Origin: an uncultured Gaiellaceae bacterium
Lineage (GTDB): Bacteria; Actinomycetota; Thermoleophilia; Gaiellales; Gaiellaceae
DNA length: 5,088 nt
NCBI GenBank assembly: GCA_955652075.1
Contig: CATPAS010000213.1
Location: forward strand, 1-5,088
Direction: 5' to 3'
The position numbers and the translations under genes were made by a program. This document shows positions 1 through 5,088 of the stretch, in pieces (the stretch's first letter is position 1; every line of letters starts with the position of its first letter). A model generated the notes under the pieces. That model searched no databases. It saw only the letters and a program-made list of their open reading frames with translations, and was not told where the DNA came from.

Positions 1-2
1 TG

Positions 3-221
3 CCCGAGGCCGGCGAAGTCTCGATCGTGGGCGAGCTGCGCCACGAGATCTCGGAGGATGCCGAGGTCGTCCTGCACCAGGTGCGCATCTCTCTCTCGCC
101 GGAGATGGTGCCGGACAATCCCGGCGAACGGAAAGAGTTCTGTCAGCGGCTTGTGACGCTGGCGGAGATCTGGGCCCGCCAGTGCATCAACGAGCGCCAC
201 GCGGAGATCTCCGACCTCTAG
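3..221 (+). CDS. C-terminal fragment of an unrecognised protein (5' end outside window)
   Basis: The frame is open from the left edge to a TAG stop at 219-221, giving 72 residues of a protein that probably begins upstream. A GTG at 27 could serve as a start, but the residues before it read as normal coding sequence, so I treat it as internal. The fragment is soluble and charged, with no membrane segment. It has a strand-like stretch (EVSIVGEL, then AEVVLHQVRISL), a Pro/Asn turn (MVPDNPGE), and a helical, Glu/Arg-rich C-terminus containing WARQCINERHAEI. GC-rich third positions support real coding. I recognise no family and assign no function. It is transcribed towards the aminotransferase, 135 bases away, so the two genes are convergent and not in one operon. 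Confidence 0.6.
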   Translation, partial: PEAGEVSIVGELRHEISEDAEVVLHQVRISLSPEMVPDNPGERKEFCQRLVTLAEIWARQCINERHAEISDL

Positions 222-263
222 AAGATCCGCCAGCTCTGCCGCGAAAGGAAGAAACCGTGCCGC

Positions 264-296
264 GCACCGTTGGTGCAGCGCAAGCCGGCGCGCTGC
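264..296. terminator. Two overlapping hairpins between convergent genes, possible weak bidirectional terminator
   Basis: This lies in the 135-base gap (222-356) between two convergent stop codons. GCACC at 264-268 pairs with GGTGC at 272-276 around a 3-base loop. GCAGCGC at 275-281 pairs with GCGCTGC at 290-296 around an 8-base loop. The two stems share bases 275-276. No T-run follows on either strand, so classic intrinsic termination is not shown; the position is the main argument. The rest of the gap holds nothing I can name. Confidence 0.25.
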
Positions 297-356
297 GAGA
301 CGCACGTAAAGCCGGCCCTTCCTGAACGCGAACGAGCGCAGGCGGGTCGGCGGCGA

Positions 357-1709
357 TCATCGAGCTCGTGCCGCGCGTAACGCAAGGCCGGCAACACGCG
401 TCGGCCGGCCTGCCTTCGAGATCACGTCCCCGAGCGCGGCTGCGAACTCCTCCAGGTCGTGCTCCGACACGACGAGGGGCGGCAGACCCTTCAGGACCGC
501 CATGTCGTGTCCCGCAACCTGACTCAAGATCCGGTGCTGCGTGAACAGCGGTACGACCACGAGCTGCGCGAACAAGCCTGCCTGCATACGTTCCATCACC
601 CGCCACGCCAGGCTTCCGGATTCGGGCTCGCCGAACTCCATTGCCCACATCAGTCCCAGGCCTCGCACTTCCTTCACGGCGTCGTGCGTGTCGACGATCT
701 GCTGTGTCAGCTCGAGCAACCGCCGCCCGAGCTGCTCGGAACGCTCGACGAGCTTCGCGTCGTCCAGCTCGCGCAACGTTGCGAGCCCGGCCGCCATCGC
801 GAGGTCGTTCGGCGCGAAGGTGGAGCCGTGGCTGACGGAGTGCTCGAGCGAGTCGAAGACTCCGTCGTACACCCGCTGCGCCATCAGCAGCGCGCCGACC
901 GGCACATAGCCGCCCGAGAGCGACTTCGCAACCGTGACGAGGTCGGGCTCGAGGCCCCAGTGCTCGAAGGCGAACAGCTTGCCCGTGCGGCCGAAGCCCG
1001 TCTGCACCTCGTCGACCGCAAAGAGCGTCCCGTAGCGGCGGCAGAGTTGCTGGGCGCCTTCGAGATAACCGTCAGGCGGCAGGTTCACGCCCTTGCCCTG
1101 GATCGGCTCGACGAGGAAGAGCGCGACGTCTTCGCTGCGGAGCTCCCGCTCGAGAGCGTCCAGATCGCCGAACGGGATCTGCGAGAACCCCGGCAGCAGC
1201 GGCCCGAAGCGTTCGACGAAGTGCGGATCGCCGTTGGCCGAGAGCGAACCCAGGGTGAGCCCGTGAAACGAGTGGTCGGTCGAGATCACACGTGAGCGCC
1301 GCGTCGCCGCGCGGCCGAGCTTGAGCGCCGCCTCGACCGCCTCCGTGCCCGAGCTGGTGAAGAGCACGCGCTCGAGTCTCGGCGGCGTGCGCCTGAGCAG
1401 CTCCTCCGCGAGCAATCCAGGCAGAAGGGACACGCCTAGCTGCACCGAGCCGGGCGTGTCGAGCTCGAGCGCCTCGATCAAGGCGGCGCGAACGTTCGGG
1501 TTGTTCCGTCCGACATTGAACATCCCGAACCCGCCGAGCAGATCCAGGTACTGGTTGCCCTCGGAGTCGTAGAGGTACTGGCCCTGCGCACGAGACCAGA
1601 CGCGATCGAAGCCGATCGTCTTCAGCACGCGCATGAACTGCGGATTGATCGTGCGCGCGTAGAGGTCGTACTCCTCGCCCGCACGTGCTTCGAGCAGCTC
1701 GCGGATCAC
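357..1709 (-). CDS. Class-III PLP-dependent aminotransferase (ornithine/acetylornithine/GABA transaminase-like)
   Basis: A cytoplasmic fold-type I, class-III aminotransferase that moves an amino group between an amine or omega-amino acid and a keto acid using pyridoxal phosphate. Numbered from the proposed start (450 residues), the family landmarks appear in order: an N-terminal GFDRVW...YLYDSEGNQYLDLLGG segment, phosphate-binding SSGTEA at about 119-124, SFHG with the PLP-stacking region at about 147-150, VEP at 200-202, VDEVQTGFGRTG with the PLP-nitrogen-binding Asp at about 233, the Schiff-base Lys in VTVAKSLSGG at about 262, and HGSTF with Ser/Thr at about 296-297. Length is normal for the family. 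The frame stays open 49 codons further upstream to 1856, but that extension would cross a terminator-like hairpin and overlap the upstream gene, and it reads as low-complexity Ala/Ser. I therefore choose GTG at 1709, although no strong Shine-Dalgarno precedes it. The substrate cannot be decided from sequence. The neighbours, all redox or secreted proteins, do not point to a pathway. Confidence 0.9.
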   Translation of the reverse strand: MIRELLEARAGEEYDLYARTINPQFMRVLKTIGFDRVWSRAQGQYLYDSEGNQYLDLLGGFGMFNVGRNNPNVRAALIEALELDTPGSVQLGVSLLPGLLAEELLRRTPPRLERVLFTSSGTEAVEAALKLGRAATRRSRVISTDHSFHGLTLGSLSANGDPHFVERFGPLLPGFSQIPFGDLDALERELRSEDVALFLVEPIQGKGVNLPPDGYLEGAQQLCRRYGTLFAVDEVQTGFGRTGKLFAFEHWGLEPDLVTVAKSLSGGYVPVGALLMAQRVYDGVFDSLEHSVSHGSTFAPNDLAMAAGLATLRELDDAKLVERSEQLGRRLLELTQQIVDTHDAVKEVRGLGLMWAMEFGEPESGSLAWRVMERMQAGLFAQLVVVPLFTQHRILSQVAGHDMAVLKGLPPLVVSEHDLEEFAAALGDVISKAGRPTRVAGLALRAARAR

Positions 1710-1737
1710 CGGTGGAGCGTATCGCCCCGAAAACGAC

Positions 1738-1763
1738 GAGAGCCCCGCGGCTGCAGGGCTCTC
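1738..1763 (-). terminator. Probable intrinsic terminator downstream of the secreted Cys/His protein
   Basis: Bases 1738-1745 (GAGAGCCC) are perfectly complementary to 1756-1763 (GGGCTCTC), with a 10-base loop. Read on the minus strand, the stem begins 25 bases after the stop codon of the secreted-protein gene and is followed by CGTCGTTTT (T-run at 1730-1733). The T-run is short, so termination may be incomplete. It lies 28 bases upstream of the aminotransferase start, which argues against the longer aminotransferase reading frame. Confidence 0.55.
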
Positions 1764-1788
1764 GGATCGGAAGGGTGCTGAATAGCTG

Positions 1789-2478
1789 CTACTTGCCGTT
1801 TCCCTTGCCGCCGCCGTTCCCGTGGTCGCCGCCGCCGTGGCTCTTCCCTCCGCCACCGCCGTTGTCCTGGTGGCCGGAGTTGCCGTGGCTCGAGGAACCA
1901 GCGCTGGTGTGGTTCGAGCCGTGCTCCTTCTTCGGCTTCTTGGGCTTGTGCGACTTCTGCCCGTGACCCGTCGTGGGCGTGGGCGTCGTCGTCACGCCCC
2001 CGGTCGTGGTCGACGTCGCTGCGCAGGCGCCGATCGTGTCGCCGTGCGCGACGTGGGCGGGAACCGCCGGTGCGGCGATGTTGATCGTGTGCTCCTTGCC
2101 GGATCCTGTCTTGTGGCAGACGTCCATCTTCGCCTGGCCGTTACCGGAGTCGCCCTCGGTGCCGTCGCCGGTCGTGCTCGTGGTCTGCGGCGTCGTCGTG
2201 GAGGTCGTGCTCAGAGTCGTCGAGGTCTGGGTTGCGTCCTCGGATTCGAAGTCGCTGTCTTCGGACTTCGACTCCTGATCGTTCGCGGACTGGCCTTCGC
2301 CGTCGCCGGTCGTCTGCGTGGCGGTCGTCTGGGACTCGGTCGTGCTCGTTGCGGCCGTGCTCGGCGTGGAGCCGACCGTGATCTGCGCAAGCCCGACGCC
2401 CGCGGCTGCGGCGAACGCGAGACCCACGAGCGCGCCGACGAGGGAACGGCGGGTCATTCTGATCAATCGCTTACGCAC
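1789..2478 (-). CDS. Small secreted Thr/Ser-rich protein with a Cys/His motif domain and Gly/His/Lys-rich tail
   Basis: A predicted exported protein of 229 residues, function unknown. The N-terminus has basic residues (RKRLIRMTRR) followed by a hydrophobic Ala/Gly/Leu/Val helix to about residue 31, a signal peptide with a twin-Arg that may suit Tat or Sec. Residues 36-118 are a low-complexity Thr/Ser linker with an acidic patch at about 68-82. Residues 119-152 form a compact motif: DVCHKTGSGKEH, then PAHVAHGDTIGAC, with Cys121 and Cys152 and His122, 130, 142 and 145. I have seen this CHxTGS...AHxxHGDxxGxC pattern in other secreted proteins, where its role is not established; a disulfide or metal site is my inference. 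After a second Thr-rich linker, residues 171-229 are rich in Gly, His and Lys, with a KPKKPKKEH run. The GTG start is preferred over the ATG seven codons later because AAGGGA sits 7 bases upstream. The same-strand frame stays open upstream to 2715, but that part overlaps the cytochrome gene and is not protein-like. Confidence 0.75.
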   Translation of the reverse strand: MRKRLIRMTRRSLVGALVGLAFAAAAGVGLAQITVGSTPSTAATSTTESQTTATQTTGDGEGQSANDQESKSEDSDFESEDATQTSTTLSTTSTTTPQTTSTTGDGTEGDSGNGQAKMDVCHKTGSGKEHTINIAAPAVPAHVAHGDTIGACAATSTTTGGVTTTPTPTTGHGQKSHKPKKPKKEHGSNHTSAGSSSHGNSGHQDNGGGGGKSHGGGDHGNGGGKGNGK

Positions 2479-2485
2479 TTTTGAA

Positions 2486-2491
2486 TCCCTT
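2486..2491 (-). promoter_or_regulatory. Ribosome binding site that sets the GTG start of the secreted protein
   Basis: On the minus strand AAGGGA stands 7 bases before the GTG at 2478, a normal Shine-Dalgarno spacing. No comparable motif precedes the in-frame ATG at 2457, so this site favours the GTG. Confidence 0.5.
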
Positions 2492-2557
2492 CGGAGGTGG
2501 GAGAGTTGCGGCCTACGGTTGAGCAGTCGCCATCTGCCGTCGAAACTTGCGCCGCGC

Positions 2558-2573
2558 TCCCTCGTCCGAGGGA
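2558..2573 (-). terminator. Hairpin just after the cytochrome b stop, possible terminator
   Basis: TCCCTCG at 2558-2564 is complementary to CGAGGGA at 2567-2573, giving up to a 7-bp stem with a very tight loop. On the minus strand it begins 5 bases after the cytochrome b stop codon. Only a weak GTTTC follows, so termination by this stem alone is doubtful. It sits in the 100-base gap (2479-2578) before the secreted-protein gene, where I could not identify a clear promoter. Confidence 0.35.
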
Positions 2574-2578
2574 CGGCT

Positions 2579-3238
2579 CTACCCTCGGGCCTGCGCCTCC
2601 GCCTTGTCCTCGGAGCTCGGCTGCGTGCTCGCCAGGACGTCCTGCACCCACTTCGGATGATGCTCCCTCGCCCACTGGAGCTCCACGTCACCGCGCACGA
2701 TCCCGCGCAGGGCATGCCGCGTTCGGGGATAGATCAATGAGAGATACAGATGGCCGGCCAGCAGGACCAGCGAGATCCACATCAATCCGTCGTGCAACAC
2801 GATCGTCCCTGCGAAACGAAATCGTGTGTCGCGTTCGCCGTACCAGAGCAGAATCCCCGAAACAGCGAAGAGCACGGCGAAAGCCGCCGTTACGGCCGCA
2901 TTGAGCTTCTGACCTGCGTTGAACCGACCCTGCTTCGTCGGGTGGCGCTGCAACCAGAGACGGTCATCGAGGTCGAAGCCGTCGAGGTCGCTCAGCGTGC
3001 GGCGTAATCCCTTCCGGTCACCGAAGAGCACAACGCCGAGCAGCGCCAGAGCCCACGCGATCGCCGTGTAGAGATGCACGTCCTTCACGAATGCACGGTT
3101 TCCGATCGCCGCCAGGGACGGCAGGTACAGGACCAGTCCCGAGCCGAGCAGAACGAAGAACGCGGCGGCGTGAATCCAGTGCACCGCGCGTTCGCTGCGC
3201 GAGAAGCGGTGCACGTAGGTTTTGCGACCCTCAGGCAC
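2579..3238 (-). CDS. Cytochrome b subunit, formate dehydrogenase gamma (FdnI)-like, partner of the Mo oxidoreductase
   Basis: An integral membrane di-haem cytochrome b of the FdnI/cytochrome b561 group, expected to carry electrons between a periplasm-side redox enzyme and the quinone pool. From the proposed start (219 residues) it has four hydrophobic segments at about 22-40, 55-75, 113-133 and 145-171. His20 (in ERAVHWIH), His55 (DVHLYTAIAW), His149 (VLHDGLMW) and His163 (AGHLYLSL) sit almost exactly where the haem-binding His18, 57, 155 and 169 of E. coli FdnI lie. The signature FNAGQKLN at about 107-114 is also typical of that subunit. The C-terminus is soluble and charged. I choose GTG at 3238, which overlaps the upstream Mo gene by 8 bases (GTGCCTGA) and so implies translational coupling. 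An in-frame TTG at 3292 would add 18 low-complexity residues and is less likely. No formate dehydrogenase alpha or beta subunit is present in the window, so the neighbouring Mo protein is the likely partner. Confidence 0.88.
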   Translation of the reverse strand: MPEGRKTYVHRFSRSERAVHWIHAAAFFVLLGSGLVLYLPSLAAIGNRAFVKDVHLYTAIAWALALLGVVLFGDRKGLRRTLSDLDGFDLDDRLWLQRHPTKQGRFNAGQKLNAAVTAAFAVLFAVSGILLWYGERDTRFRFAGTIVLHDGLMWISLVLLAGHLYLSLIYPRTRHALRGIVRGDVELQWAREHHPKWVQDVLASTQPSSEDKAEAQARG

Positions 3239-3923
3239 GGTGGTCGATCCAGGCGTTGCGGTCGTAGCCGCGGGTCTCCCAGTAGCCGTCAAAGGGCTGA
3301 TCGAGCAGCGTGATCTGATTCAGCCATTTGACTCCCTTGTAGCCGTACATCTCCGGGATCACCACGCGCGCCGGCGCGCCGTGCGGTCGGGTCAGCGGTT
3401 TCCCATCCATCTCGTACGCGAGCATTGCGTCGCCGAGATAGGTCTGATCCAGCGTCAGGGAGTCGCTGTATGCGCCGTCCCCGGAGAAGAACCCCACGGC
3501 CTGTGCCGTCGAGAGCGGCCGCGCGACTGCAAGCAGGTCGCGGAACCGGACGCCGGCCCAGCGCACGTTCGCGACCGACCAACCGGTCACGCAGTGGAAA
3601 TCCGTGACCTGCTCGGCCCGCGGCATTGCGCGGAGATCGGCATAGCTCAGCTCGACGGGGCGCTCGACGAGCCCGTCGATCTTGAGCCTCCAGGTGGACC
3701 GGTCGACGTGCGGGATCGACGTGACGCTGTAGATTCGCCAGCCCGAACGAATGAGACCCGCTAGCGGCGGGGGTAGCACGCCCGCGACCGGAAGCAGGAC
3801 ATCGCGCGCGACGCCCCAGACGGGCGGGCCCCAGACGAGCGACGTGAGCCCGCCCGCGACAAGCGTGAGAAAGGTTCGGCGCCCGTACGGACGCGCGTCG
3901 AGGGCTGGCCGCTCGATCTCCAC
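3231..3923 (-). CDS. Tat-exported molybdopterin-dependent oxidoreductase, sulfite oxidase/YedY (MsrP)-like
   Basis: A 230-residue member of the sulfite oxidase-type molybdopterin domain family, expected to work on the outer face of the cytoplasmic membrane. Residues 14-21 (GRRTFLTL) are a good twin-arginine motif, followed by a hydrophobic stretch to about 57 that could be a signal peptide or a retained anchor. The Mo domain starts near 75 (WRLKIDGLVERPVELSYADL). Cys111 in DFHCVTGWS is the expected Mo-coordinating cysteine, followed by WAGVRFRDLL. Family landmarks continue with HGAPARVVIPEMYGYKGVKWL at about 181-201 (HGAPARVV, then YGYKGVKW). There is no room for the C-terminal dimerisation domain of true sulfite oxidases, so it is a short YedY-like form. 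The GTG start is the only one in frame upstream of the Tat motif, but no clear Shine-Dalgarno precedes it. It is first in an apparent two-gene unit with the FdnI-like cytochrome b. The substrate is unknown: sulfoxide (methionine sulfoxide) reduction and sulfite-type oxidation are both possible. Confidence 0.9.
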   Translation of the reverse strand: MEIERPALDARPYGRRTFLTLVAGGLTSLVWGPPVWGVARDVLLPVAGVLPPPLAGLIRSGWRIYSVTSIPHVDRSTWRLKIDGLVERPVELSYADLRAMPRAEQVTDFHCVTGWSVANVRWAGVRFRDLLAVARPLSTAQAVGFFSGDGAYSDSLTLDQTYLGDAMLAYEMDGKPLTRPHGAPARVVIPEMYGYKGVKWLNQITLLDQPFDGYWETRGYDRNAWIDHRA

Positions 3924-3928
3924 AGTGT

Positions 3929-3941
3929 GCCGACAATCGGC
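3929..3941 (-). other. Small inverted repeat directly upstream of the Mo-oxidoreductase start
   Basis: On the minus strand GCCGA-TTG-TCGGC forms a 5-bp stem with a 3-base loop, ending 5 bases before the GTG at 3923, where a ribosome binding site would normally be. It may be an operator half-site pair, a translational hairpin, or chance in GC-rich DNA. Confidence 0.2.
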
Positions 3942-4084
3942 GGACGGGTTCGTTACGGGAATCCGTCGCGTGCCACCGAGCGGAAGCCCTGGAAAATTGG
4001 TTACGGCAGCCGCGTGATCGGCGGGAAACGGAACCGACCTCGTCGACGGTGGCGGGGGAACCAGACGCTTTTTTCGGGGACCTA

Positions 4085-4113
4085 TAGACGAACCGCGATT
4101 CCTTCACTATAAG
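4085..4113 (+). promoter_or_regulatory. Candidate sigma-70-type promoter for the beta-helix gene in the divergent intergenic region
   Basis: TAGACG (4085-4090, 4 of 6 to TTGACA) and TATAAG (4108-4113, 5 of 6 to TATAAT) are separated by exactly 17 bases. A start near 4120 would give a leader of about 64 bases. The site lies in the 260-base gap (3924-4183) between divergent genes, in its most A/T-rich part, which also contains a T6 run (4069-4074 region), TATAGT on the opposite strand (4105-4110) and a perfect TTGACA (4116-4121) with no matching -10. I could not define a promoter for the minus-strand Mo gene. Confidence 0.35.
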
Positions 4114-4168
4114 TTTTGACAAGAATCTCCGTGATGTTTCGGCGGGTTTCGAAGGGGAGAACGGACGG

Positions 4169-4174
4169 GGGAGG
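4169..4174 (+). promoter_or_regulatory. Ribosome binding site of the beta-helix gene
   Basis: GGGAGG stands 9 bases before the ATG at 4184, inside a purine-rich stretch. It fixes this ATG as the start, in agreement with the signal peptide that follows immediately. Confidence 0.65.
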
Positions 4175-4183
4175 CGGCGAACG

Positions 4184-5088
4184 ATGCGGCGTAGATGGAC
4201 GTGGGCGCTTGCAGGCGCGGCAATTGCGGCATTGATGGCGCTCTCGCCGGGCGCGCTCGGCGCCGGCACGACTATCAACCTTTACGTGGACGGGTCGAAC
4301 CCGTCCTGCTCCGATGGCGGGCCGGGCACGGCTGCGCAGCCTTTCTGCACGATCGCCACGGCGGCAGTGAAGGCAGTCGCGGGCACGGCAGTCGAGGTCG
4401 CTGCAGGTACCTACTCCGAGCAGGTCAGCATCGCCAACTCGGGCACTTCCGACGCCCCGATCACGTTCAGCGCCGCGCCGGGAGCCACCGTAACGGTCAC
4501 CGGCATCGGAAACGGCTTCTCGATGTCCAACAAGAGCTGGATCACGATCAACGGCTTCTTCGTCAGCGGAACGGCCAATTACGGCATCTCGGTCTTCGGC
4601 GGCTCTTTCGTCACTCTTTCCAACAACAGGGTCACGAGTGCCGGGACGCCCCTCAACGGCTCGACGAGGTCTGGCATTCGGCTGAGCGGCACTACCGACT
4701 CGCTCATCGAGGGCAACACGAGTGACCACAACTCCGACCACGGCATCCTGATCACGGCCGCGTCCGCTCGGAACCGGATCACGCACAACGTCACCTTCGA
4801 CAACGCTCGCGAGTACACGCGCGCCGCGACCGGGATCCGTCTCTATCAGTCTCCGGACAACGTCGTCGACCACAACGTCATGTACGGCAACGAGGACTCC
4901 GGGGTCGAGGCTTACGCAGGGTCGAACAACACCTTGTTCTACGACAACGTCGCTTACAACAACGGCGACCACGGCATTGACAACAACGGCTGCACGGGTC
5001 AGCGAATCGTCGCGAACAGCGTCTACAAGAACGTCGCGGCGGGGATCAACGTCGAAGGGGGCTCGACAGGGGCCACGCTGGCGAACAA
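4184..5088 (+). CDS. Secreted right-handed parallel beta-helix repeat protein, N-terminal part (3' end outside window)
   Basis: The frame starting at ATG 4184 stays open to the right edge, giving 301 residues without a stop. The first 27 residues are a classic signal peptide: MRRRW, then an Ala/Leu-rich helix, ending GALGA before GTTIN. Next comes a segment found at the front of many secreted beta-helix proteins: LYVDGSNPSCSDGGPGTA with PFCTI, where Cys42 and Cys55 could form a disulfide, then GTYSEQVSI at 75-83. From about residue 111 onward the protein is built of repeated rungs, each with a Gly-Ile/Val/Phe strand followed by an Asn-containing turn such as HNVTFDN, HNVMYGN, DNVAYNN and ANSVYKN. 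Asn, Gly and Asp are abundant. This is the PbH1/NosD/pectate-lyase-like beta-helix architecture. Such proteins include polysaccharide lyases, epimerases and surface or adhesive proteins, and I cannot choose among them because the C-terminal part is missing. The gene is divergent from the Mo-oxidoreductase gene and has its own ribosome binding site. Confidence 0.85.
   Translation, partial: MRRRWTWALAGAAIAALMALSPGALGAGTTINLYVDGSNPSCSDGGPGTAAQPFCTIATAAVKAVAGTAVEVAAGTYSEQVSIANSGTSDAPITFSAAPGATVTVTGIGNGFSMSNKSWITINGFFVSGTANYGISVFGGSFVTLSNNRVTSAGTPLNGSTRSGIRLSGTTDSLIEGNTSDHNSDHGILITAASARNRITHNVTFDNAREYTRAATGIRLYQSPDNVVDHNVMYGNEDSGVEAYAGSNNTLFYDNVAYNNGDHGIDNNGCTGQRIVANSVYKNVAAGINVEGGSTGATLAN

Noticed and set aside
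187..648. Minus-strand open frame of 153 residues
   Set aside because: It overlaps the aminotransferase C-terminus in another frame and the left-edge gene on the opposite strand; the translation is Arg/Gly/Ala-rich with no family features.
459..1295. Long plus-strand open frame opposite the aminotransferase
   Set aside because: It is an antisense shadow: the minus-strand frame carries all class-III aminotransferase motifs, while this translation is an Arg/Glu/His-rich product typical of reversed GC-rich codons.
2200..2360. Possible tandem DNA repeat in the GTC/GTCGTG-rich part of the secreted-protein gene
   Set aside because: It reflects Thr/Ser-rich low-complexity coding sequence with irregular units; no fixed-length unit, no CRISPR-like repeat-spacer pattern.
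1822..2484. Plus-strand open frame opposite the secreted Cys/His protein
   Set aside because: Val/Arg/Gly-rich translation mirrors the repetitive Thr/Ser codons of the real gene, and it has no export signal or recognisable domain.
4116..4121. Perfect TTGACA taken as the -35 of the beta-helix promoter
   Set aside because: The region 15 to 18 bases downstream is TTTCGGCGGG, with no -10-like sequence, so I prefer the TAGACG/TATAAG pair just upstream.
3289..4278. Minus-strand open frame of 329 residues spanning the Mo gene and the divergent gap
   Set aside because: It is a frame-shifted shadow of the Mo oxidoreductase: Arg-rich, no motifs, and it crosses the start of the divergent beta-helix gene.
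4195..4725. Plus-strand open frame of 176 residues in another frame within the beta-helix gene
   Set aside because: The true coding frame begins at 4184 and runs off the window; this frame has an Arg/His/Gln-rich product and no ribosome binding site of its own.
4082..4972. Minus-strand open frame of 296 residues opposite the beta-helix gene
   Set aside because: Asp/Val/Arg-rich translation is what the reverse complement of Asn/Gly/Thr codons such as GTC and GAC gives; the plus strand has a ribosome binding site, signal peptide and rung repeats.

Overview
The window is a GC-rich bacterial chromosome segment with strong G/C preference at third codon positions, frequent GTG starts, and Tat and Sec export signals. 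This style fits an actinobacterium, perhaps a soil lineage of the Thermoleophilia kind. That placement is a guess from composition and protein flavour; there is no rRNA or other marker gene here.

Layout from left to right. Positions 3-221 (+) hold the C-terminal end of an unrecognised protein that begins outside the window. It converges on a class-III PLP-dependent aminotransferase (357-1709, -), with a 135-base gap containing two small overlapping hairpins. Upstream of the aminotransferase, on the same strand, is a hairpin with a short T-run that looks like the terminator of the next gene, a small secreted Thr/Ser-rich protein with a compact Cys/His motif domain and a Gly/His/Lys-rich tail (1789-2478, -). 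Next come two overlapping minus-strand genes: an FdnI-like four-helix cytochrome b (2579-3238) and, transcriptionally first, a Tat-exported sulfite-oxidase/YedY-type molybdopterin oxidoreductase (3231-3923). Across a 260-base divergent intergenic region lies the 5' part of a secreted right-handed parallel beta-helix protein (4184 to the right edge, +), which runs out of the window.

Functionally, the clearest unit is the molybdopterin protein plus cytochrome b pair. The Mo enzyme should act outside the membrane and exchange electrons with the membrane quinone pool through the di-haem cytochrome. Their 8-base overlap suggests translational coupling. The secreted Cys/His protein follows about 100 bases downstream in the same direction, but a hairpin separates it and it has its own ribosome binding site, so joint function is only a possibility. 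The aminotransferase looks like a separate metabolic gene. The beta-helix protein is a separate, divergently transcribed surface or secreted protein.

I do not see convincing evidence of a wholly new system such as a defence island, CRISPR array, mobile element or biosynthetic cluster. The items most worth a second look are the pairing of a YedY-type Mo protein with an FdnI-type (not YedZ-type) cytochrome, the small secreted Cys/His-motif protein, and the regular rung spacing of the beta-helix protein.
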